Origin: Glutamicibacter sp. JL.03c
GTDB taxonomy: Bacteria; Actinomycetota; Actinomycetes; Actinomycetales; Micrococcaceae
DNA: 64,000 bases
Direction: 5' to 3'
Assembly (NCBI RefSeq): GCF_025854375.1
Contig: NZ_CP107575.1
Coordinates: forward strand, 2,418,001-2,482,000
The position numbers and the translations under genes are program-made. Positions 56,859 to 64,000 of the stretch are shown in pieces. The notes below the pieces were generated by a model. That model did not search any database. It had not been told where the DNA came from and was given only the letters and a program-made list of their open reading frames with translations. The number at the start of each line of letters is the position of its first letter. Positions within the stretch are counted from its first letter, which is position 1.

Positions 56859-58016
56859 TTAGAGGTTGGTGAAGGCCTTGTCGAGGTCCTCGATCAGATC
56901 CACCGGATCTTCGATGCCCACCGAAAGGCGTAGCAGGTTCACCGGCACGGCTAGCTCGGTGCCCTTCACCGAAGCGTGGGTCATTTCCGATGGGTAGTTC
57001 ATCAATGACTCAATGCCGCCCAAGGACTCAGCCAAGGTGAACAGCTTGGTGCTTTCGGCAATCTTGCGGGCTGCGGATTCCCCGCCCTTGAACTGGACCG
57101 AAACCATGCCGCCGAAGCCGCTCATCTGCTTCCTGGCAATTTCGTGGCCTGGGTGGTCTTCGAAGCCCGGGTACAGCACGCGTTCGACCTCGCTGCGCTC
57201 GCGCAGCCACTGGGCTACCTGGGCCGCGTTCTCCGAGTGGGCACGCATGCGCACGCCCAGTGTCTTCAGGCCACGGGTGGTCAAGAAGGCATCCATCGGG
57301 CCGGACACTGCGCCAACGGCAAACTGGATGAAGCCGATCTTTTCCGCCAAGGCAGCGTCCTTGACGATCACGGCGCCGCCGACCACGTCGGAGTGCCCGC
57401 CGATGTACTTGGTGGTGGAATGCACCACGATGTCAGCGCCCAAAGTCAGCGGTTGCTGCAGGAATGGACTGGCGAAGGTGTTGTCCACGACCAGCAAGGC
57501 GCCAGCTGCGTGGGCGATGTCGGCGACCTTGGCAATATCGGTGATGGTCATCATCGGGTTGGACGGGGTTTCCACCCACACCAGCTTGGCCTTGTTCTTC
57601 TCGATGGCTGCAGCCAATGCGGCTTCATCAGCCATGTTCACCGGCGTATTACCGATGCCCCAGTCGCCCAGGACGCGGTCGATCAAGCGGAAGGTTCCAC
57701 CGTAGGCGTCGTTTCCGAGCACAATGTGATCCCCTGGGCGAAGGATGGCGCGGATCAGGGAGTCCTCGGCGGCAAGTCCCGAACCGAAGGAGAAGGCGTG
57801 GGTGCCGAATTCTGCTCCGGCCAGCTGTGCCTGCAAGGCATCGCGGGTCGGGTTGCCGCCTCGGCCGTATTCATAGCCGCTGCGCAGGTTGCCGATGCCG
57901 TCCTGCGCGTAAGTCGAGGAGAAGTGCAATGGCGGCACGACGGCGCCGGTGCGTGGCTCGAATTCCTGTCCAGCATGGACGAAGCGAGTGTTGGAGCCTT
58001 GGGTATTTTCGGTCAT
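56859..58016 (-). CDS. metB: Cystathionine gamma-synthase (or gamma-lyase)
   Basis: This 385-residue PLP enzyme is of the Cys/Met metabolism family. FSSTYAQDG near 33, the phosphate-binding SFGSGLAAEDSLIRA near 76 and the PLP-lysine region VVHSTTKYIGGHSDVVGG near 197-214 are intact. Synthase and lyase members cannot be told apart by eye. It lies 25 bases after a cystathionine beta-synthase gene, so the pair may run reverse transsulfuration (homocysteine to cysteine). Confidence 0.92.
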   Translation of the reverse strand: MTENTQGSNTRFVHAGQEFEPRTGAVVPPLHFSSTYAQDGIGNLRSGYEYGRGGNPTRDALQAQLAGAEFGTHAFSFGSGLAAEDSLIRAILRPGDHIVLGNDAYGGTFRLIDRVLGDWGIGNTPVNMADEAALAAAIEKNKAKLVWVETPSNPMMTITDIAKVADIAHAAGALLVVDNTFASPFLQQPLTLGADIVVHSTTKYIGGHSDVVGGAVIVKDAALAEKIGFIQFAVGAVSGPMDAFLTTRGLKTLGVRMRAHSENAAQVAQWLRERSEVERVLYPGFEDHPGHEIARKQMSGFGGMVSVQFKGGESAARKIAESTKLFTLAESLGGIESLMNYPSEMTHASVKGTELAVPVNLLRLSVGIEDPVDLIEDLDKAFTNL

Positions 58017-58041
58017 CGATATCAGTCCTTTCGAGAAGTCT

Positions 58042-59406
58042 CTAGCGAGTCGAGTAAGCCAGCAGGTCTGCTGCGGTGGCAGCGGCGATCACTTCGCCAG
58101 CTTTGGTGATCAGCACGGCCGGATGGGACTTGAGCAGTTCCTGGGCGTTATCCAAGGTGTCGGCCACGCCGATCAGCGGCATGGGCAGGCTTCCCAGTTC
58201 CTTGATGGTGCTCGTTGACTCCGCGCCGGAGAGCAGGGCATCGGTCAATGTGCTGGCGCCGATGACGCCTCGCACCTCGCCGATGCGAGCTGGAAGAGCC
58301 GCTGCCGAAACGACCAGCGCGTCGGCCCCTTGTTCACGCAGTGCCTTGGCTGCCTCGAGCAACGAGGCGTCTTCGCTAATCGTCCCGGATCCCTGCTTGG
58401 ACAGCGCGGAGCCGATGAAGTCCAGTGCGGAGTATTCGTCGGTGGTGAAGCCCTGCTGCATCATCCAGTTGTCGTTGAAGATCTTGGCAAGATAGCCGCG
58501 TCCGCCATCGGGTGCGATCACCACGACAACGTCATCTTCACCCAGGTTGCGGGCGGCACGCAGCGCAGCCACGACGGCCATGCCAGAGGACCCGCCCAAG
58601 AGCAGTCCCTCCTCGTTGGCCAGTCTACGGGTCATCGCAAAAGCCTCGGCGTCAGTGACAGCTTCGACCTCATCGGGCACCGATGGGTCGTAGTTGCCCG
58701 GCCACATGTCTTCGCCAACGCCCTCGACAAAGTAAGGGCGACCGGTGCCGCCGGAGTAAACCGAGCCATCCGGGTCGGCGGCGATGATCTTGACCGGCCC
58801 CGAATCGCGGTCAGCGGAAATCTGCTTGAGGTAGCGCCCTGTGCCGGTGATAGTGCCGCCGGTCCCGGCGCTGATCACCGCATGGGTGACCTTGCCATCG
58901 GTGTCGTTCCATATTTCCGGACCAGTGGTTTCGAAGTGGCTGTCCGGTGCCCCTGGGTTGGAGAATTGGTCCGGCTTGTAAGCGCCTTCAATTTCGGTGA
59001 CCAGGCGGTCGGAGACTCCGTAGTAGGACTCTGGCGAGTCCGGCGCGACAGCGGTAGGGGTCACGACGACTTTGGCACCGTAGGCGCGCAGCACGTCGCG
59101 TTTTTCCTCGCCGACCTTATCCGGGGTAACGAAGATCGTCTTGTATCCCTTGAGTTGACCGACCATGGCCAAGCCGACACCGGTGTTGCCACTGGTTGGC
59201 TCCACGATGGTTCCGCCTGGCTTGAGCTGGCCTCGCTCTTCGGCGCGCTCAACCATCTTCAACGCAATACGATCCTTGATGGAACCGCCTGGGTTCAAGT
59301 ATTCGAGTTTGACCAGTACCGTGGCTTTGATGCCGTCGGTCACGTGGTTGAGCTTCACCAGCGGGGTATTACCGATCAGATCTAAAACTGTGGACGCATA
59401 CTTCAT
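58042..59406 (-). CDS. cbs: Cystathionine beta-synthase
   Basis: The 454-residue enzyme joins a PLP catalytic domain to two C-terminal CBS domains. LDLIGNTPLVKLN near 8-20, the PLP lysine in NPGGSIKDRIALKM near 39-52 and EPTSGNTGVGLA near 69-80 are clear. The CBS pair begins near 335. It lacks the N-terminal heme domain of animal CBS. ATG 59406 begins the usual family sequence; a longer frame to 59487 does not. It precedes metB in one operon. Confidence 0.94.
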   Translation of the reverse strand: MKYASTVLDLIGNTPLVKLNHVTDGIKATVLVKLEYLNPGGSIKDRIALKMVERAEERGQLKPGGTIVEPTSGNTGVGLAMVGQLKGYKTIFVTPDKVGEEKRDVLRAYGAKVVVTPTAVAPDSPESYYGVSDRLVTEIEGAYKPDQFSNPGAPDSHFETTGPEIWNDTDGKVTHAVISAGTGGTITGTGRYLKQISADRDSGPVKIIAADPDGSVYSGGTGRPYFVEGVGEDMWPGNYDPSVPDEVEAVTDAEAFAMTRRLANEEGLLLGGSSGMAVVAALRAARNLGEDDVVVVIAPDGGRGYLAKIFNDNWMMQQGFTTDEYSALDFIGSALSKQGSGTISEDASLLEAAKALREQGADALVVSAAALPARIGEVRGVIGASTLTDALLSGAESTSTIKELGSLPMPLIGVADTLDNAQELLKSHPAVLITKAGEVIAAATAADLLAYSTR

Positions 59407-59532
59407 GTCAAGAACTTTACCGGCGCTCGTCATACATGTCGTTCCGGAACGTAGCGAAACGTCATGCAGTGGACGTGGTCTTTTCATCAGTGCTAGAGAC
59501 TCGCTGTTGCCTTCCTATCTGTCGCAGACTAT

Positions 59533-60507
59533 ATGATGCGAAATATGCAGAAATCTTGGAGCGCAGGTTTCTCCCCCGGATCGCCCGTGTCGCTGGTCAA
59601 GTCGTTGGGAATCCTGCGTCGCGGCCTAGGCGACCCGACCATCAAGCTTTCGGAAACCGAGGCTTGGCTAGCTTTTGCCACGCCCGAGGGTCCGGCGACC
59701 TTGCACATTTCCATGCCGCAGCGCCATGGACCGGCTGACTTCCAAGCGTGGGGCTCCGGTGGATCATGGGCGATAGAACGCGCGCCGCTGCTTTTGGGTG
59801 CCGAAGACGACTGGAGCGATTTTGATGAGCAGGTTTGCTCAGGCGCGTTCCCGGAAATTGTCGTTCGCACCCGCGCCGAGCATCCGGATCTCGTGCTGCC
59901 TAAAACCGGCAGGATCTTTGAACATGCCATCGGTGCGATTTTGGAGCAACGGGTCACTGGCATTGAAGCGAACTATGCATGGCGTTGGCTGATCAGGAAT
60001 CTGGGTCATCCGGCTCCTGGGCCGGTCCCTGATGGATTGAGAATATTTCCCTCGGCGCAGGAACTTGCTCAAGTGCAGCGTTGGGATTGGCAGACGGCCC
60101 GCGTTGAAGGCAAGCGGGCGGAGACCATCAGAAAATTCGTCCAGGTATCCGGGGCCCTGGACTGGTGGGCCGATAAGCCGCTCAACGAGCCAAGGCCGAC
60201 GGCAAAAGCTCCGGGAACCCTTGAAGCGGCCATGGGTTCTGTTCCTGGGATCGGTCCATGGACCATTGCCGAAACATTGCAGCGCTCGCATGGCTCTGCC
60301 GACCACATATCGGTGGGTGACTTCCATTTGGCTGATTTTGTTGGCCAGGTGCTCACCGGGCGCCGGATGACCGATCAGCAGATGCTGGCGCTCATGGCGC
60401 CCTACGCCCCGCATCGGCAGCGGGTCGTCCGGTTGCTGGGACTTTCTGGACAGAAAAAACAAAGCTTCGGGCCCCGCTACGCTCCGCTGGATCACCGGCA
60501 GAGGTAG
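59533..60507 (+). CDS. DNA-3-methyladenine glycosylase family protein (HhH-GPD)
   Basis: This 324-residue protein resembles AlkA-type alkylbase glycosylases: RIFEHAIGAILEQRVTGIEA near 136 and the helix-hairpin-helix VPGIGPWTIAET near 237-248. The catalytic-Asp segment follows as ISVGDFHLADFVG near 259-271. The first 130 residues are divergent, so substrate range is uncertain. The final 15 codons also contain the trxA terminator of the opposite strand. Confidence 0.83.
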   Translation: MMRNMQKSWSAGFSPGSPVSLVKSLGILRRGLGDPTIKLSETEAWLAFATPEGPATLHISMPQRHGPADFQAWGSGGSWAIERAPLLLGAEDDWSDFDEQVCSGAFPEIVVRTRAEHPDLVLPKTGRIFEHAIGAILEQRVTGIEANYAWRWLIRNLGHPAPGPVPDGLRIFPSAQELAQVQRWDWQTARVEGKRAETIRKFVQVSGALDWWADKPLNEPRPTAKAPGTLEAAMGSVPGIGPWTIAETLQRSHGSADHISVGDFHLADFVGQVLTGRRMTDQQMLALMAPYAPHRQRVVRLLGLSGQKKQSFGPRYAPLDHRQR

Positions 60508-60517
60508 GGCCCGAAGC
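60453..60517 (-). terminator. trxA terminator embedded in the glycosylase 3' end
   Basis: GCTTCGGGCCC (60464-60474) and GGGCCCGAAGC (60507-60517) pair perfectly over 11 bases around a 32-base loop. On the minus strand the stem is followed by TTTGTTTTTTC (60453-60463). It lies 12 bases after the trxA stop and mostly inside the plus-strand coding sequence. Confidence 0.8.
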
Positions 60518-60529
60518 CCACAAGCTTTC

Positions 60530-60904
60530 TTAGGAGTTGGCCTGGGCGGCTTCCTCGGCGATCTGCTTGTGTACTTCACCCATATCAATACCCTTGACCG
60601 CGGTGACCAAGTCTTCGAGCTGCGGCTGGTTCAAGGCACCGGCCTGCGAGAAGACGAGAACTTGTTCGCGGAACGCCATGATGGTAGGAATCGAGGTCAC
60701 GTTGGCTGCACGCGCCAGGCCCTGCTCGGCTTCGGTATCCACCTTGGCAAAAACAACATCGGTGAACTTGTCCGAAGTCTGATCATAAACCGGAGCAAAC
60801 TGCTTGCACGGTCCACACCAATCAGCCCAGAAGTCCACGAGGACGATGTCGTTGTCTTCAATCAACTTCGCGAAGTCGTCTTCGCTCACATTTCGAGTTG
60901 CCAT
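60530..60904 (-). CDS. trxA: Thioredoxin
   Basis: The 124-residue disulfide reductant has the WCGPC active site at 29-33 within VLVDFWADWCGPCK and the cis-proline run TSIPTIMAFR near 70-79. It is about 15 residues longer than E. coli thioredoxin because of an acidic/alanine C-terminal extension. It is convergent with the glycosylase gene. Confidence 0.97.
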   Translation of the reverse strand: MATRNVSEDDFAKLIEDNDIVLVDFWADWCGPCKQFAPVYDQTSDKFTDVVFAKVDTEAEQGLARAANVTSIPTIMAFREQVLVFSQAGALNQPQLEDLVTAVKGIDMGEVHKQIAEEAAQANS

Positions 60905-61004
60905 GCCTATACGGTAGCCGAATTTCAGATGAAATACGTAGAAAGGTGATCTTCATTGAGAGCGGGAATAGATCCGGATCACAATGAATCCTTGTCCGGA
61001 ATGC

Positions 61005-61035
61005 AAAAAACTCCCGGATCAAGGATCCGGGAGTT
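61005..61035 (-). terminator. Terminator of tRNA-Tyr
   Basis: A 12-bp stem (61009-61020 with 61024-61035) with three-base loop is followed by a six-T run on the minus strand, six bases after the tRNA. Confidence 0.93.
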
Positions 61036-61040
61036 GTTTG

Positions 61041-61122
61041 TGGCAGATACTGGATTCGAACCAGTGAAGGCATAGCCAGCTGATTTACAGTCAGCCCCCT
61101 TTGGCCACTCGGGTAATCTGCC
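61041..61122 (-). tRNA. tRNA-Tyr (GTA anticodon)
   Basis: This 82-base class II tRNA has acceptor GGCAGAT/ATCTGCC, anticodon loop CTGTAAA, a long variable arm and discriminator A. CCA is not encoded. Confidence 0.97.
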
Positions 61123-61303
61123 GAGATTGCTCTTTCAAGAACATTTGTTCTTGTCGGAACGAGAAATAACTCTACAGGAGATTTTCGACGAAGTGAAATC
61201 GAGGGGGCTCTTTTCCCTGTAAGCCTGATCACAGCCCGTTTTCAGGGCGCAAAACCGGTAGGCTATGTAGCGAATCAGACCCGTTACAGCTAGGAGTATT
61301 CAC

Positions 61304-61792
61304 ATGGCTAGTGATTCCACATTCGACGTCGTCAGCAAGGTTGATAGCCAGGAAGTCGCCAATGCGATGAACCAGGCGCAAAAGGAAATCTCCCAGCGCT
61401 ACGACTTCAAGGGCGTCGGTGCTGAAGTAGATTTCAGCGGCGAGAAGATACTGATGAAAGCTAACTCCGAAGAGCGCGTCAATGCGGTCCTCGACGTTTT
61501 CCAGACCAAGTTGATCAAGCGCGGCATCTCGCTGAAGTCCTTGGATGCCGGCGAGCCTTTCGCTTCGGGCAAGGAATACCGCATCGAAGCAAGCATCAAG
61601 GAAGGCATCGCTCAGGATGTCGCCAAGAAGATCAACAAATTGATTCGCGATGAGGCCCCTAAGGGCGTCAAGTCGACTATCCAGGGCGACGAGCTGCGCG
61701 TTTCCTCCAAGTCCCGCGACGACCTGCAGGCCACCATGGCCTTGCTGCGTGACTTCGAAGAAGCAGACCTGCAGTTCGTGAACTTCCGCTAG
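61304..61792 (+). CDS. yajQ: YajQ family nucleotide-binding protein
   Basis: The 162-residue protein matches the YajQ/UPF0234 family: STFDVVSKVDSQEVANAMNQ at the N-terminus, RYDFKG near 32-37, and RVSSKSRDDLQATMALL near 131. Some YajQ proteins bind cyclic di-GMP; others bind tRNA or GTP. The role here is not settled. AGGAG precedes the ATG. A strong terminator follows. Confidence 0.95.
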   Translation: MASDSTFDVVSKVDSQEVANAMNQAQKEISQRYDFKGVGAEVDFSGEKILMKANSEERVNAVLDVFQTKLIKRGISLKSLDAGEPFASGKEYRIEASIKEGIAQDVAKKINKLIRDEAPKGVKSTIQGDELRVSSKSRDDLQATMALLRDFEEADLQFVNFR

Positions 61793-61826
61793 ACATGGCA
61801 TCGGCACCAAACGTGCCGAGAGAATA

Positions 61827-61869
61827 GTGGAGGCGGCTTCCCTATCGGGGAAGCCGCCTCCACTGCTTA
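61827..61869 (+). terminator. Terminator between yajQ and htpX
   Basis: A perfect 16-bp stem (61827-61842 with 61848-61863) is followed by TGCTTA on the plus strand. It lies between convergent genes. Its T-run is weak. Confidence 0.8.
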
Positions 61870-61915
61870 TTTAACGTCATGCTATCTCGGCGCAGACGTT
61901 GAAGTCCTGTGCCTC

Positions 61916-62794
61916 TTAGTACTGGCGGCCCCCGGCCATCGCTTCAAGACGGGCTATGCGCTGGTCCATCGGCGGGTGCGTGGAGAACATCTGCTTCAGT
62001 CGCGAACCGAAAGGGTTGGCGATCATCAAGTGCGAGCTGTTGACCAGCTTCTGGTCGCTGGAGGCCAGCGGCGCCTGGGAGATCCCGGATTCGAGCTTGC
62101 GCAGCGCGCTGGCCAAGGCCAACGGATCGTTGGTCAGCTTGGCGCCATCTTCGTCGGCATCGTATTCGCGGGTGCGGCTCACGGCCATCTGGATAATGGA
62201 GGCGGCCAGCGGAGCCAGCAAGGACAGGGCGATCAAAGCGATCGGATTGACGTTGCGGTTCTCATTGCTGCCACCGCCACCGAAGAACATCAGGAACTGG
62301 GCGATAGAGGTGATCACTCCCGCGATGGCCGCAGCCACCGAAGAGGTGAGGATGTCGCGGTTATAAACATGCATCAGCTCATGGCCCAGCACTCCGCGCA
62401 ATTCGCGCTCGTTGAGCAGCTGCAAGATGCCCTCCGTGCAGCACACGGCCGCGTTCTGCGGGTTGCGTCCGGTAGCAAAGGCATTGGGCGATGAAGTAGG
62501 CGAAATGTAGAGCCGCGGCATCGGCTGCTGGGCGTTCATCGACAATTCGCGCACAATGCGGTACATCATCGGGTTCTCGGCTTCGCTCACCGGGTAGGCA
62601 TGCATGGAACGCAGCGCAAGCTTGTCGCTGTTCCAGTAGCCGTACGCCGTGGTGCCCAGGCCGATCAGCGCGAAAACCCAGATGAACATCGAGCTGCCGG
62701 TCCCGGCAGAAATGAGCGAACCGATAGCTAAGAGCAAGGCGAACATTCCGCCAAGCAGCAATGCTGTTTTCAGTCCGTTGTTATGTCCATGCAC
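61916..62794 (-). CDS. htpX: Zinc metalloprotease HtpX
   Basis: This 292-residue membrane protease degrades misfolded membrane proteins. The zinc motif HELMH is at 138-142 within [16 protein letters not shown]. Two N-terminal membrane segments and two more near 150-200 are present. The third zinc ligand is probably the Glu in [13 protein letters not shown] near 209. The family pattern [18 protein letters not shown] precedes the active site. Confidence 0.96.
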   Translation of the reverse strand: MHGHNNGLKTALLLGGMFALLLAIGSLISAGTGSSMFIWVFALIGLGTTAYGYWNSDKLALRSMHAYPVSEAENPMMYRIVRELSMNAQQPMPRLYISPTSSPNAFATGRNPQNAAVCCTEGILQLLNERELRGVLGHELMHVYNRDILTSSVAAAIAGVITSIAQFLMFFGGGGSNENRNVNPIALIALSLLAPLAASIIQMAVSRTREYDADEDGAKLTNDPLALASALRKLESGISQAPLASSDQKLVNSSHLMIANPFGSRLKQMFSTHPPMDQRIARLEAMAGGRQY

Positions 62795-63052
62795 CTTAAC
62801 GCACTCCCCTAAATGACAAAGACCAAGATGGTGATTCCTAGTCTAGTCAACGGATGGAAGCCTGTGCTGGTTCCGGCTTTTGAACATCTGCTGAATCGTG
62901 CGATGCATGGAACTCGATTGAGCGTGCAGATGACGCTCAGCGGGGAATAAAGCTGGCCCTGCGACGTTGTAGCTTAGTAGTTGAGAAGTGAAATTTTTGC
63001 ACGTGAGATCCGCCTAATCTGAATCACATTAGCTCGAAAGCGTACATCCTGA

Positions 63053-63991
63053 ATGTCATCAAGCACCACCACACCCGTCCGCTCTGAACACAGCTACGGG
63101 CTGATCCAAGGCACTTCGGCCTACCTCATTTGGGGACTGCTCCCCGCGTACTTCCTGTTGCTCCCGCAGATCTCCGCGGTGGAGTTCGTGGCGGTACGTG
63201 TTCTGTTCTCACTGATCTTCTGTTTCATCCTGCTGGCCGCGACTTCTCAGATCCGCCAATTCGCTACGATGTTCCGCGACACCAAGACCATGGGGCAGTT
63301 GGCTCTCGCGAGTGTCCTGATCGCAGCCAACTGGGTGCTTTACGCTCTCGCGGTGCTCACCGGGCATGTGCTGGAGGCGTCGCTGGGCTACTTTATCAAT
63401 CCGATCGTCGCGATCTTGCTCGGAGTCATTGTGCTCAAGGAGAAGCTGCGCCCGCTGCAGTGGGCCGCGGTTGGCCTGGCCACCGTCGCGGTGATCGTCC
63501 TGACCGTAGGCCTGGGGCGCGTGCCATGGATCTCCCTGGGACTGGCCTTCTCCTTCGGCTTCTACGGCTTGGTCAAGAACAAGGTGGGCACCAAGGGCAG
63601 CGCCCTGGGAGCGCTGAGCATCGAAACCCTGTGGCTGACCCCGCTGTCGATCATCTACGTCATCTGGCTTTCCCAGACATCCGGTTCCACCTTGCTGGAC
63701 AGCAATTGGGCCAGCGTCCTGCTACTGGCCTCCAGCGGCATCATCACCGCGGTCCCGCTGCTGCTCTTCGGTGGCGCGGCCCGCCGCCTTCCACTGAGCA
63801 CGGTGGGTTCCTTGCAGTTCATCGCTCCCCTGCTCCAGTTCATCCTCGGTGTCCTGGTCTTCGGAGAGCATATGCCCGTTGAGCGCTGGATGGGCTTCAT
63901 CCTGGTGTGGATCGCGGTCATCTTCGTCCTGATCGATATGCTTCGCGCGCCGAGGGCAGGCCGCCTGCCAGAGCCCAAGAAAATCAACTAG
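63053..63991 (+). CDS. rarD: EamA family transporter RarD
   Basis: The 312-residue protein has about ten membrane segments and the RarD pattern: GTSAYLIWGLLPAYF near 20-34, ASVLIAANWVLYALAVLTGH near 86-105 and ASLGYFINPIVAILLGV near 110-126. It is a drug/metabolite exporter-type protein whose substrate is not established. The coding region ends nine bases before the window edge. Confidence 0.93.
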   Translation: MSSSTTTPVRSEHSYGLIQGTSAYLIWGLLPAYFLLLPQISAVEFVAVRVLFSLIFCFILLAATSQIRQFATMFRDTKTMGQLALASVLIAANWVLYALAVLTGHVLEASLGYFINPIVAILLGVIVLKEKLRPLQWAAVGLATVAVIVLTVGLGRVPWISLGLAFSFGFYGLVKNKVGTKGSALGALSIETLWLTPLSIIYVIWLSQTSGSTLLDSNWASVLLLASSGIITAVPLLLFGGAARRLPLSTVGSLQFIAPLLQFILGVLVFGEHMPVERWMGFILVWIAVIFVLIDMLRAPRAGRLPEPKKIN

Positions 63992-64000
63992 GCACCACCG

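Overview
The window looks like a chromosome segment of a GC-rich actinobacterium of the family Micrococcaceae, closest in style to Glutamicibacter/Arthrobacter. The basis is the rpoBC/str-operon layout, a mycothiol synthase next to a GlnR-type regulator, an acidic N-terminal extension on NusG, and actinobacterial operon neighbours. The genus is inferred from remembered protein resemblance and not from a database search.

Region 1 (1-21.7 kb, almost all on the minus strand) is the ribosomal protein/RNA polymerase supercluster. In transcription order it runs tRNA-Trp, secE, nusG, rplK, rplA, a complete group II intron with its reverse transcriptase, rplJ, rplL, an acyltransferase, rpoB, rpoC, rpsL, rpsG, fusA, tuf and a second intron copy cut by the window edge. 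A ybaK-like gene on the plus strand lies between rplL and rpoB. Both introns begin directly behind an intrinsic terminator (tuf and rplA) in the same orientation. The 490 bases between the intron and rplJ hold an attenuator-type L10 leader, a probable promoter, and an unexplained set of hairpins whose loops repeat one C-rich core.

Region 2 (22-39.8 kb, mostly plus strand) is metabolic and regulatory. It holds an aspartate-type aminotransferase and a PspC-containing sensor kinase/response regulator divergent from a three-gene PspC membrane-protein operon (probable envelope-stress module). It continues with pfkA, ygfZ plus nitrobindin, glnR then mshD, ppk followed by a MutT1-like Nudix/phosphatase fusion, thyA-folA and an E. 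coli-type asd.

Region 3 (39.9-50.2 kb, minus strand) carries murB, an MFS permease, a two-subunit MaoC/Had-type dehydratase and a DUF2797 protein. It also has a complete Fe-siderophore ABC importer behind a DtxR/IdeR-like iron box, with an AraC-type regulator upstream.

Region 4 (50.3-64 kb) contains a small alarmone synthetase and tRNA-Met/tRNA-Thr genes, with a second identical tRNA-Thr in inverted orientation about 0.5 kb away. Then come thiC under a TPP riboswitch, a DEAD-box helicase with an RGG tail, the cbs/metB transsulfuration pair, a DNA glycosylase, trxA, tRNA-Tyr, yajQ, htpX and rarD. I saw no CRISPR array, prophage, transposase or rRNA gene. The least conventional content is the intron pair, the C-loop hairpin cluster before rplJ, the inverted tRNA-Thr duplication and the operator-rich divergent promoter of the PspC module.
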